Source: Acrasis kona (Eukaryota; Heterolobosea; Eutetramitea; Acrasida; Acrasidae). From it: a DNA stretch of 20,352 bases. The notes under the pieces were generated by a model. It was not told the origin of the DNA. It made no database searches and worked only from the letters and a program-made list of their open reading frames with translations. Positions 1 to 7,785 of this stretch are shown here, in pieces. The position numbers were made by a program, and so were the translations under genes. The DNA lies in the NCBI GenBank assembly GCA_026419775.2, contig JAOPGA020000418.1, positions 1 through 20,352 on the forward strand. The letters run 5' to 3'. How positions within the stretch are numbered: position 1 is the first letter of the stretch; each line of letters starts with the position of its first letter.

Positions 1-63
1 ACAAATTGTGCTCTAACGACTTCGATTGGACTAACCACTCCTCTAATATTCGAATAATTTTAT

Positions 64-783
64 TTGTTACGAAGCCCTACAATTAACGTTTCATCAGGTT
101 CATGTCGGGGTGGAAGTCGAAGGACACAAGTACAAGTATTCCAACAAGTGAACCCTATTCATATTGGAGGTCAAACAGAAGAACAGATGACAAACAATCC
201 AGAAGATGGGATCTTAGCAGCGGATCTTTTAAGTATAGGTCGCTTGCACACGCAACTAGAGGCAGAAAATGGAGAAGATTCAACCGAAATCGAAAACGAA
301 TCGTCGGAAAATCTTGAGCCTCAACAGAAAAAGCGCAAAATGAAAGCCCGCAGAGCTTGGTGGTGGGTTCATTGTGTTGATTCGGTTATCGCTGAAAATG
401 TTGTCATTTCAACAAAACAAAATTAGTTGTCTTCCACACGTCATCAATTCGTGCGTTCAAGACATGCTTGATGGACATGACTCAAACATCTTAGTGTGAG
501 ATCTGTGGTGAAGCACTTTTCATCCTCGCCACAACGGAAACAGCATTGGAGAAACATTTGTAAGAATGTATTTGGTATGGAGAGGAACAAATTCATACAA
601 GTCGACACAGCGAACAGGTGGAATTATACCTACCGCATGCTAAACGACACAATCCAGGTCAGAAAGGTTTATGACCAGGTTACGAGTGACTCTGAAGCTG
701 AAGACATTGTGGGAAGGGAGAAGTTGACAAAGCAGCAATGGGGAAGACTTATTATCCACAAAGACTGCCAAAATTGCGGATAA
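64..783 (+). pseudogene. hAT-family DNA transposase remnant
   Basis: Decayed transposase of the hAT (hobo/Ac/Tam3) class of cut-and-paste DNA transposons, spread over three overlapping frames. Positions 64-426 encode an acidic stretch followed by the basic cluster KKRKMKARR, which could be the approach to a BED zinc finger, but no intact finger is visible. Positions 425-499 read CLPHVINSCVQDMLDG, resembling the hAT block usually seen as C-x-H-x-x-N-L. Positions 496-783 read SVVKHFSSSPQRK followed by VDTANRWNYTYRML, matching the family pattern 'vR..v.yf..SP.R' and 'd..TRWNSTy.ML'. The frame changes between blocks, and a stop at 781-783 precedes the region where the C-terminal dimerisation domain should be. 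Intact hAT transposases are roughly 600-800 residues, so most of the protein is missing. The hAT blocks are convincing; the link of 64-426 to them is an inference from adjacency. Confidence 0.7.
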
Positions 784-1213
784 TGTTGGAAATCTCATGT
801 TGAATCAATGTATGAAGTCTGCCATTAATTTGAACTCAAAGTTGGCCCAATGTACCGAAATAAAGGTTTCACACAAAATGTTTTCATTTTAAATGTACAT
901 TAATTTACCATCGCTGTTTCGCGAATACTGTGATTGTATGGAATCATCACATTCATACTTGTTCTTCAGATTATCAATGATATCATCTATCTTTGTTGAG
1001 TTCTACCTCCCCTCTGTTATGCCCGTGAGAGTTCAACAAAACAAACCATTGTAAAAGAATTATTCGTATTCGTATTTATTTGTATTAATAAAGTTGACTA
1101 AAGTCAATTTTACTGAATACGTAACGTTCAGAAAAATCGCAGTGTAATAGCTTGAGCCAATGTGACCGTTTTTCATATGATCTAATGAAGCAACAAATAT
1201 TATTAATTTTCAG
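784..1213. other. AT-rich stretch without recognised gene
   Basis: No coding similarity seen. It may hold the decayed tail of the hAT element, but no terminal inverted repeat could be paired by eye. A short TTCGTA-type repetition occurs near 1060-1075. The last bases (ending TTTTCAG at 1213) look like a 3' splice site for the exon that follows. Confidence 0.4.
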
Positions 1214-1374
1214 TATCACACAAGTACGCTCCGTTACCAGCCTCTAAGAGTTTGACGTACTATCGGAGCAAATATATAGGAGAAGCCCCAAAGAATAAAG
1301 TTGTAAGAGCTCCTAAGCAGCATGAGCATCAACAGGTCCTAGAGAAAAAGAGGTCACAGCTTGCAAAAAAATAA
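1214..1374 (+). CDS. 3'-terminal exon of an unidentified Lys-rich protein
   Basis: An open stretch directly follows a good acceptor (TTAATTTTCAG, AG at 1212-1213) and ends at TAA 1372-1374. With two leading bases left to complete a split codon it reads SHKYAPLPASKSLTYYRSKY and continues with a lysine/glutamine-rich tail ending KRSQLAKK. The stop lies four bases before AATAAA-like sequence. There is no ATG in the exon, so it would have to be the last exon of a longer transcript. The upstream exon was not found; it may have been lost. No family recognised. Confidence 0.35.
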
Positions 1375-1585
1375 AATACACCCTTCAAAACCGCTGATAT
1401 TTTTATCTCGATTAGACCCATACCCATCATGCTGTACTGATTATTTTTTAAAAAATACCCACCCCCCCATATAATACTGATTGTTGTGTTCTCCCACTCT
1501 TACCAAACATCATTGTATGAATTTTTCATATACTTTTACTAACCACTATACTTAATTAAAACNTACTCAACTACTACTTTTCAAT
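1375..1585. other. short intergenic stretch
   Basis: AT-rich, with a C7 run near 1462-1468 and one ambiguous base at 1563. Nothing else seen. Confidence 0.4.
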
Positions 1586-1918
1586 ATGACAATTTGCACA
1601 CTATATCAGAAAGGAACTGGCGCATCGAAAGAAAAGAGTACCGAGGACCAGCTCTTGGAAATCAGGCAAGAACTATTAGAGTTGAGAAGGGCCTATGAAA
1701 AGCTCAATGACGAAAACAAAGAGTTGAGAGACATCATTAAAAGTTTAAATATCAAACTCAAAAAAACGAAGAATAAGAAGAACAAGACAATCAAAGACCT
1801 GAAAGAAAAAGAAAGGCAACTACAAGCAGCAAATAGTGCCAACCTTGAGTCTCTCAACAGGGCAAATCAGAGTCTTTGTATAATGAGGGGAGAAAGAGCT
1901 GAGAAGAAACAAGAATAA
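1586..1918 (+). CDS. small coiled-coil protein, function unknown
   Basis: A 110-codon ORF starting at ATG 1586. After about 17 residues almost the whole chain is charged and heptad-like: blocks such as LLEIRQELLELRRAYEKLN, ELRDIIKSLNIKLKK and KNKTIKDLKEKERQLQ place Leu/Ile at a and d positions for roughly 12 heptads, predicting one continuous alpha-helical coiled coil (residues about 18-95). No signal peptide or membrane segment. Codon use is ordinary and the composition (Lys, Glu, Leu) is not what random AT-rich DNA gives, so it is probably a real or recently real gene, possibly a fragment of a larger coiled-coil protein. An intron upstream cannot be excluded. Sequence alone does not suggest a partner or pathway. 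Confidence 0.5.
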   Translation: MTICTLYQKGTGASKEKSTEDQLLEIRQELLELRRAYEKLNDENKELRDIIKSLNIKLKKTKNKKNKTIKDLKEKERQLQAANSANLESLNRANQSLCIMRGERAEKKQE

Positions 1919-2029
1919 ATGGATTTCGATTCAATCTGAAGTTTCCTTGTGTATCTATCAAATCTTTGTAAAACATGGTTGAGTAGATGACGTGTATGTA
2001 CATAGGGTGGTGTGTATAATTACAGTGTT

Positions 2030-2194
2030 CACTGGAAGGCTTCAGTCTACCTCCATTAGAATACATCATCATGGGTGACACGTTAGTGTACACTGGGAGA
2101 CTCTACTAAACAGTCTACCTCCATTAGATCATTCATAAGTGACACTTATACAATATAATCCCACTGGAAGACTTTAGTTTCCCTTCTATTTAAG
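2030..2194. repeat. degenerate tandem repeat, about 61-71 bp unit
   Basis: Three diverged units start with CACTGGRAGRCT at 2030, 2091 and 2162. The first two share CAGTCTACCTCCATTAGA and a GTGACAC segment. The third is shorter and retains only the first third of the unit. Unit lengths differ (61 and 71 bp), showing indels after duplication. No gene is evident. Confidence 0.65.
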
Positions 2195-2603
2195 ACAAAG
2201 ACACAAATTAAATACATTAATATATACTACCGTGTCATTTATTATAACAACATTTAGGTTAAACGGATTGAGTACCCTTAATTACTTTTGGGTTTCTGCA
2301 AACCTAAACCAGTGAGAGGTGGTGGTCAACCATCAAAAATGGGGTGATTTGGACTATTATAGCTGTTTTTAGTTTATAGAGACATAAATAATAGGGCGCT
2401 GACTACGCAAAACGTATCATTAGAATCAGCGCAAAATACTGGACAAGATGAGCTATTATTAATTAATTTAAATTTTATTTTAGTCAACCATATAAGAATT
2501 ATTACAAGAAATAGAAAAGATGAAGCTAAAGAAGTATAATGTAGATATAAAAGCTTTATAATGTTATCATGAGTTAAAAAGTATAATAATAGTGAACAGG
2601 GCA
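2195..2603. other. AT-rich stretch with first RGCGCY sites
   Basis: No gene recognised. An 8-bp inverted repeat (TTTAGGTT at 2253-2260, AACCTAAA at 2301-2308) is separated by 40 nt and may be chance. The first members of the RGCGCY palindrome series appear at 2395 (GGCGCT) and, as a variant AGCGCA, at 2428. Confidence 0.4.
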
Positions 2604-2720
2604 GCAAAGGTCCACATTTTGGTTAACAAAGTAATAAAGGTCCACATCTTAAGCCTGAGCGCCTTATAAAGTTACAATATAAGCTGTGGCGCTATGTAAA
2701 GTTATAATCATTATAATAAA
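2604..2720 (+). promoter_or_regulatory. short direct repeats in the 5' flank of the plus-strand gene
   Basis: AAAGGTCCACAT occurs twice about 31 bp apart (near 2606 and 2637). Just downstream, AGCGCC (2658) and GGCGCT (2688) are each followed at the same distance by a near-identical TAAAGTTAYAAT segment. The pairs lie 170-280 bp before the ATG at 2889. This arrangement could be a promoter with repeated protein-binding sites, or subterminal repeats of a mobile element. Neither role is demonstrated. Confidence 0.35.
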
Positions 2721-2982
2721 AAGCTTGGTGTCAAAAGGTTTATGATTTAAATTAGATTATTTTATGAAAATATAGAGTATATTAAAGTATTATAACAAAG
2801 GATCTAGCATTTAACCTATTATTTTTAAACATCTTGTAATTTAATTGAAGTTGACTAATTATCTTAAATTGAAAATTACAGAGACAAGATGCCACCACCA
2901 TTCACATTACCTTTTGGTGAAAGTAGAGGCAGGGGCAATAGCAGGGGCAATAACATAGGCAGCAGCTCTTTTAATATTTCAA

Positions 2983-3018
2983 GTAAATAATATTTATATC
3001 AAGATTTTAATATTATAG
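2983..3018 (+). other. predicted 36-nt intron
   Basis: Donor GTAAATAA and acceptor TTATAG. It splits an AAT codon after the first base, and the frame is open for 31 codons before and 105 codons after. Its length matches the second intron (37 nt) of the same gene. Confidence 0.7.
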
Positions 3019-3333
3019 ATTATCAACAATATAATAAGAGAGTGAGACAAATTGAGGAGATGTTGGCGCGCCAACTTCACAGGCTTAAAGAAATTGAGCG
3101 TGAAGTCTTAAGTGAAATGAAAGTATTGAATTTTGGCCAAAATGAGAATGTAGATACTTTTATGCCTGTTACAGAGGATGACGCTAATGATGTAGCTAGT
3201 AATTTATTAGCTTTATTAATGGATGGCAATGATGAGGATATTGAAAATTTATCTATCAACTTGCAAAATACTCGGCGCCAACCATCTTCTGATGATAATA
3301 TAAGAGATTCAAGTCAGCGCCAAACAAATAATA

Positions 3334-3370
3334 GTATGTTTATACTTTGATATTTATTTTAACATTATAG
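3334..3370 (+). other. predicted 37-nt intron
   Basis: Donor GTATGT and acceptor ACATTATAG. It splits an AGT codon after the first base, and reading continues on both sides. Unspliced, the frame stops inside the intron. Confidence 0.75.
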
Positions 3371-4971
3371 GTCCACCTTCTCCATCAAATCTTTTTCATG
3401 ATGATGATAATCATTTTGTAGAACTTAATTTGAATAGTTCACCTAAAATTGAATATAATTTATCATTACCAAGAACACCATCACTACCTTCTACACTATT
3501 AAGAGGGTCTGTAAACCCTTTAACACTTAGAAAGCGTGCACGCCAGCAAATGCCTCCATCTCCCCCTGGAAGACAAGGTAGAAGAGGCCATATCTTACAT
3601 GGTATTTGGGATTATACCCTCTCCTAATGGCGCCGCTTATAACAAGCGTGCACGTAGATTAATGAGTATGTATATTGATAATGCAGTGCTTACTCTTGAT
3701 GTATTTAATGAAAATACTCTTTTAAAAAGTAGACTTTCATTAAAAGGAGTATATCAATATTTTGTTGATCAACATTTACAAGGTGAAGATTATGAACCTG
3801 TTACAGAAATGGAGTTTCAACAAACCAATATTCAAGGGTGTTTAAGTGGGGTTTACAATTATAGTGATGGTGAACCTGGTAAAACTCACCCAATGTATGT
3901 TTGATATAATATTATGGATGACAATGATGTACCACGTGAGCGCCTGTCTGATTATCAAATTTATGTGTTAGATGACAAAAGCAAATATATTTGTTGGCTA
4001 AAGTATACTAGTAGCCACAAAAATAAACTTTATAACAAAACATCCATCGGCGCCAGAAGAGTATATGATTGATATTGCGCAACTGAAGCAAAGGTCAAAC
4101 CCAACATTAGAAATGTTGCTTTGCGACAAACCCCTGAATTTGCTCAAGCAACAAAAAGTTATTTGCCAGCTTTAAATGAGCGTACATGGCATCAATATAC
4201 TGTTGAAAAGGGTTTACCTGCCTGGATTGTTGATTTAAAGACTTTTATTGAGTTATATTTTAATAACAGTGTGAGAGATCAACATAGGCGCCTATGTCAA
4301 GCAACATTGAGAGAGGCTGATTGTACAATGATTCATAGATATAGCCCCATGACACGTTGTCGCTGTACTCTTTTGGGACAATATTTAAATATTATATTAC
4401 ACTAGTTTTGTTGATGGTGATACAGATTTAAATGAAGATGGAACAGTTGATGCAGATGATCAATTTCAATTGACACAATTTTTCAATGCAACATTGGTTA
4501 ATAATTTCATGGAATTTCAAACAACAGTTTTATATCGTAATTGGGAAGTTAACTCTGCAACATTATGTCGTGTTGTTGATGTATTACGATTTACAATTCG
4601 TAGAGTAATTCTTGATACTCAAAGTAATATCCAAGTTTATTCTGCTCAAGATCGACTTATTTTTATTCCGGCGCTATTAGAAGCTCTTGATAGAATTGCT
4701 GAATTTAACAAGGAATACAAAGAATCATACAAGGTCTTTTTAGGTCACCCCAAAGATTCAAGCTATTATCGCACGCCAAAGGTTAATCATTTCATTACCA
4801 AAAGTAATTTTGTGTCACTTGAAAAAATTGTATGAAGAGACTTGAAATGTATTATAAGGTATGGTTTGATATGTTACCTTTGATCAATACTTGTTATGGT
4901 GATAAAAAGCTACAATTTTTTAAACAATCTAGCTGGTTGTTTGAATATGGACAAGTGTTGGGTATTTATAT

Positions 4972-4987
4972 GTTTATTAAAGGTATA
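4972..4987. repeat. left target-site duplication of LINE copy 1
   Basis: GTTTATTAAAGGTATA here is repeated exactly at 6198-6213, immediately flanking the LINE on both sides: a 16-bp target-site duplication. Confidence 0.9.
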
Positions 4988-6197
4988 CTCTGTGGTCTGA
5001 CCCTGCCCGTATTGAAGAGCTATCCACCATCTTCGACACGAAGCATGAATTCGGCCGCATTCCTGGTGTGATCAACAACTATAGAGCTGAGCTCTTTGGT
5101 TTTCTCCGTGCTTTGCAACTCTCTCGTGATGACCAACATGTGACTATATTAACAGACTGCTTATCTGGCATTCAAGCTGTACAGTCATATGAAAAGCTGG
5201 TAAATGTGGAACAACAGTTACGAATATGTGACAACCAACTACTTTATGCAATTGTCCATGAAAAGAAGAGAGTTAAATCATGTACCCTCAACTATGTTGA
5301 AGCTCATTCCAACATTCCTGGTAATGAAGAAGCTGACAAACTCGCAAAGCTTGGTTTGAAGAATCACCTCATCAGTGATATCTGTCCACCCACTCACCTT
5401 GCTTTTGATCTTGTTTGTAACGGTGATGTTCCACACAAATCTGTTCGTCTTTTTGTCAAATCTTATTTGTCTTCTAAACGTGCTTACTCAGTTGACTACA
5501 AATATGACCTTCTATATGATGAATACCACATTAAAGCGTCTGTAGATATAGACAAATTAAACAAAAGCGAACAAAAATTCCTACTTCGCCTCCGCTCCAA
5601 CCAGCTTTGTACTCTGTCAAAGATGCGTTACTGGAGCAACAATCCAAATTATGACATTAAATGTCCTCGGTGTCATTCATCACATGAAGACCAGCAACAT
5701 TTGCTTCTTGACTGTCGCTATAATAAAACTAAATTACATGATGCGATGGTCAGAATCAATAAGGTTATCCAGGATAATCTGAAACCTGGCTTTGTTATTC
5801 GAGGCATTTTTAAATTTTGGGGAGCGCCATATTATTTGACGCAGCGTGGAATTGAAGGAAGCGAAGAAATGTCAGAGTTGCCGGAAGATTGGAAGTGGTC
5901 CATTTATGCTAGTATGCTAGGATATGTTAGTATGGACACTTTCAAGCGATTCAACAAGCACTTTAGAGTTCTCAAGCCTCTCTCTGTACTCCGAAAAATC
6001 TCTACAATACTCATGGAAACTTCCCGTTCCATTTGGACCGCTCGATGTGTTTACAAGGCAAACTGTGAACACGAGCAATCACCTTCTCGGTGATTTGTAT
6101 ATATAATTTTTTGTGTAAGATAACTCATCAATAACCATTGACGGGGGTTGTAAAACTACCAATAAACTTTCAGGCTTATCCCTGTTTTTTAAAAAAA
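4988..6197 (+). mobile_element. 5'-truncated LINE (non-LTR retrotransposon) with RNase H
   Basis: About 1.21 kb inserted between two copies of a 16-bp duplication. It carries the C-terminal part of the second ORF, a 3' UTR from 6094, and a short A-run at the end (6191-6197). The 5' end is cut inside the RNase H domain, as expected from incomplete target-primed reverse transcription; the reverse transcriptase and endonuclease are absent. The 3' UTR is about 95 percent identical by eye to the short copy at 7671-7772. An intact long frame and an exact duplication indicate a fairly recent insertion, younger than the gene it interrupts. Confidence 0.92.
4990..6093 (+). CDS. LINE ORF2 C-terminus: RNase H and Cys/His motif
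   Basis: Open from the insertion junction to the stop ending at 6093, about 367 codons, with no native start because of 5' truncation. The first part is RNase H type I: INNYRAELFGFLRAL carries the second acidic residue (Glu of RAEL), ILTDCLSGIQAV the third (Asp of TDC), and VEAHSNIPGNEEADKLAK the C-terminal His and Asp. The first catalytic Asp (the usual YTDGS) is cut off, so the copy cannot be an active nuclease. About 200 residues in, CPRCHSSHEDQQHLLLDC forms the Cys-Cys-His-Cys knuckle common after RNase H in fungal and protist LINEs. No internal stop was found in the retained part. It would normally remove RNA from the RNA/DNA hybrid during retrotransposition. Confidence 0.88.
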   Translation: MWSDPARIEELSTIFDTKHEFGRIPGVINNYRAELFGFLRALQLSRDDQHVTILTDCLSGIQAVQSYEKLVNVEQQLRICDNQLLYAIVHEKKRVKSCTLNYVEAHSNIPGNEEADKLAKLGLKNHLISDICPPTHLAFDLVCNGDVPHKSVRLFVKSYLSSKRAYSVDYKYDLLYDEYHIKASVDIDKLNKSEQKFLLRLRSNQLCTLSKMRYWSNNPNYDIKCPRCHSSHEDQQHLLLDCRYNKTKLHDAMVRINKVIQDNLKPGFVIRGIFKFWGAPYYLTQRGIEGSEEMSELPEDWKWSIYASMLGYVSMDTFKRFNKHFRVLKPLSVLRKISTILMETSRSIWTARCVYKANCEHEQSPSR

Positions 6198-6213
6198 GTT
6201 TATTAAAGGTATA
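6198..6213. repeat. right target-site duplication of LINE copy 1
   Basis: Exact copy of 4972-4987, immediately after the A-run that ends the LINE. Confidence 0.9.
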
Positions 6214-6934
6214 TGCCCTCGACCATCACTATGTTAGAAATCCAAACTGACAAAATATTTTTTATGTTGAGTCTGTCACAAATGATTGATGAAAAATTTG
6301 TTTCAACTATTGAAACCTGTGTCAAATTCTTTGGTAATGAAAAGTCCCATTATGGCGCCGTGAACCGTCAAATCTCATTTGGTAAATCATTAACCAAATA
6401 TATGTGTTTGTATTTGTCTGAGATTCACCCTGTCATTGAAACAATTCTGTATCAACCAAATAAAGCACCAAGTACTATCATTTTACGTGGTACTTACTTT
6501 CAGGCATTGAATGTTGATACATTCATTAACATTGTTCAAAGAATGGTAGGGTTTAACTTACAGAAGTATGGTATATCAAGGTTATTAAGATACATTATTG
6601 GCGCCCAACTTTGGGACTTTTATAAGAGTGATCTGGATAAATTAAAGTGGTTATGTTACATGCAAAATTACTCTTCATTGACAGCAAGGTTATATTATAC
6701 CATGTCAGATCATAATGAGAACTTTCCAGTTGAACAAAGTGGAAATTTGATTGAGAGTTGGGAGGAAGATGATGATAATATGAATTATCATGATTTGGTA
6801 ATCCAGCGCTGTCAGCAATCTGAAAAACAAGAAAGATTGCAACAAATTGAAAATTAAAGACTTGAAAAAGAATGGCGCTTTTAAACTAAAGAGGATAATT
6901 ACTTATTTGATTTGCAATTATATTAAAAGAGATT

Positions 6935-7619
6935 TTATTTTTTATATTTTCGTTTTTTAGCTTGTAGTTCATCATTATCATTTGATAAATAAAGTTTTGA
7001 TGGCCTGGCGCTAACATCCTTACTATTATCTATAATGACATCCCAATAATCTTTATGCTCTTTATCATCTAAATCCAAAAGCTTATATAATGTTAATAAC
7101 AACACCAATCACGTTTAGTCTTTTGTTTTTCAGGACAACACTTTTTAACATGCTTACACATATTATTATAAGCATTTTTAAAAGCTTGAGCTAAAATAAT
7201 GCAATGAGCACTTTTGTCACTATCTTCTTTTAAAGGTTGAATATGTGGACAAGTAGGACACTCCAAATACAACTGATGTTTTAATGGAAAATCTTCCCAA
7301 TTTCTGTGATCTATTATTTCATTTCAAAATCATCTGCAAGAGGTTTTTTTAAAGCATCTTGAAAAAGGGCTATTAGATTAAGAAAATCCTCAATAATTTT
7401 GGTTGATTGTTGAGGTAATGGTGAGGCGCCATCATTGGGTTGAAGAGATGAAGCAGCGCCATCATTAGATTGAGGGGACAGGTCAGCGCCATCATCAGAA
7501 TGAGGGGACAATGCGGTGCCATCATCAAATTGAGGAGATAAAGTGGCGTCATTATCTAACTGGGGAGAAAAAGTAATTTTGGTTGTTGGTTTGTTGTTGT
7601 TATTGTTAATTGAACTCAT
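6935..7619 (-). pseudogene. unidentified minus-strand gene with 10-residue repeat and Cys/His segment
   Basis: Reads leftward from ATG at 7619 (MSSINNNNNKPTTK). Residues about 17-65 are five degenerate copies of a 10-residue unit of the type LSPQxDDGAA, followed by a helical stretch (IIEDFLNLIALFQDALKK). Further left there is coding-like text with a potential metal-binding set (LECPTCPHIQPL, then MCKHVKKCCPE) and a basic C-terminus (ELQAKKRKYKK) ending at 6935. About two breaks make it a fossil in this copy. It converges on the large gene to its left, and a 102-bp LINE fragment lies 51 bp upstream of its start. No family was recognised. The Cys/His pattern suggests a zinc-binding, possibly DNA-binding protein, which is inference only. 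Confidence 0.45.
7425..7575 (-). repeat. 30-bp coding minisatellite
   Basis: Five diverged 30-bp units, each starting near a GGCGCC/AGCGCC/GGTGCC/GGCGTC core followed by ATCATTxxATTGAGG on the plus strand. They encode the 10-residue repeat of the minus-strand gene. The core of each unit is the RGCGCY palindrome, intact in three units and mutated in two. Confidence 0.7.
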
Positions 7620-7657
7620 TTTAATTGTTAGTCTATAATGTTAATATCATAAAATAT

Positions 7658-7670
7658 TTTTAACATACCT
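7658..7670. repeat. left target-site duplication of LINE copy 2
   Basis: TTTTAACATACCT is repeated exactly at 7773-7785, flanking the short LINE copy. Confidence 0.88.
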
Positions 7671-7772
7671 TGTATATATAATTTTTTGTGTAAGGTAACT
7701 CATCAATAACTATTGACGGGGGTTGTAAAACTACCAATAAACTATCAGGCTTATCCTTGTTTTCAAAAAAAG
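7671..7772 (+). mobile_element. LINE 3'-end-only insertion (copy 2)
   Basis: 102 bp matching the 3' UTR of LINE copy 1 (6095-6197), including TGACGGGGGTTGTAAAAC and the closing A-run, with roughly five substitutions. Flanked by an exact 13-bp duplication. It is an extremely 5'-truncated copy of the same LINE family, and shows where the family's 3' end lies and that reverse transcription started there. Confidence 0.9.
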
Positions 7773-7785
7773 TTTTAACATACCT
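7773..7785. repeat. right target-site duplication of LINE copy 2
   Basis: Exact copy of 7658-7670 directly after the A-run of the short LINE copy. Confidence 0.88.

Larger units (their letters stand above)
2889..6857 (+). pseudogene. large unidentified protein gene, decayed and split by a LINE
   Basis: The gene opens with ATG 2889 in a Gly/Arg/Asn-rich N-terminus (MPPPFTLPFGESRGRGNSRG). Two short introns (2983-3018 and 3334-3370) both split a codon after its first base and keep the frame open, which is strong evidence of genuine splicing. The next part is helical and acidic (IEEMLARQLHRLKEIEREVL), then a Pro/Ser and Arg-rich segment. From about 3.5 to 6.86 kb the coding signal continues in several separate open stretches, with conserved-looking text such as RTWHQYTVEKGLPAWIVDL and LRGTYFQALNVDTFINIVQ, ending in a Gln/Glu-rich tail at 6857. 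About five breaks plus the LINE insertion show it is a fossil. The original product was probably near 1,000 residues. No family was recognised; no catalytic motif or zinc finger stands out. Confidence 0.5.
2395..7490. repeat. iterated palindrome RGCGCY
   Basis: In otherwise AT-rich DNA the 6-base palindrome RGCGCY occurs at about 2395, 2658, 2688, 3065, 3274, 3316, 3629, 3939, 4049, 4287, 4670, 6354, 6600, 6805, 6874, 7007, 7425, 7455 and 7485, with near-variants at 2428, 4077, 7515 and 7544. The inserted LINE (1.2 kb) has a single one (5823). It appears in all three codon phases, on genes of both strands and in flanking DNA. That argues for a DNA-level property (binding site, methylation target, element-specific motif) and not for a peptide constraint. 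Confidence 0.65.
2395..7640. mobile_element. unassigned element-like unit with two converging genes
   Basis: The stretch holds a long plus-strand gene (2889-6857) and a shorter minus-strand gene (7619-6935) whose 3' ends meet within about 80 bp. The same short palindrome (RGCGCY) is scattered through both genes and both flanks and is rare to the right of 7.5 kb, which suggests one evolutionary unit. Both genes are decayed, and two LINE insertions lie inside the unit. I could not find terminal inverted or direct repeats or a target duplication bounding it, so the ends are approximate and mobility is an inference. No transposase, integrase, polymerase, capsid or other hallmark was recognised. 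It could equally be a decayed host locus. Confidence 0.35.

Noticed and set aside
2318-2333. AGGTGGTGGTCAACCA shared with about 16991
   Set aside because: Only about 16 bp with no extension on either side; too short to claim a repeat family.
2374-2607. 77-codon hydrophobic minus-strand ORF
   Set aside because: Typical chance frame in AT-rich DNA; lies on the promoter-side flank of the plus-strand gene.
4972-6213. Reading the RNase H domain as part of the surrounding large gene
   Set aside because: Exact 16-bp duplications and a terminal A-run show that it is a separate LINE insertion.
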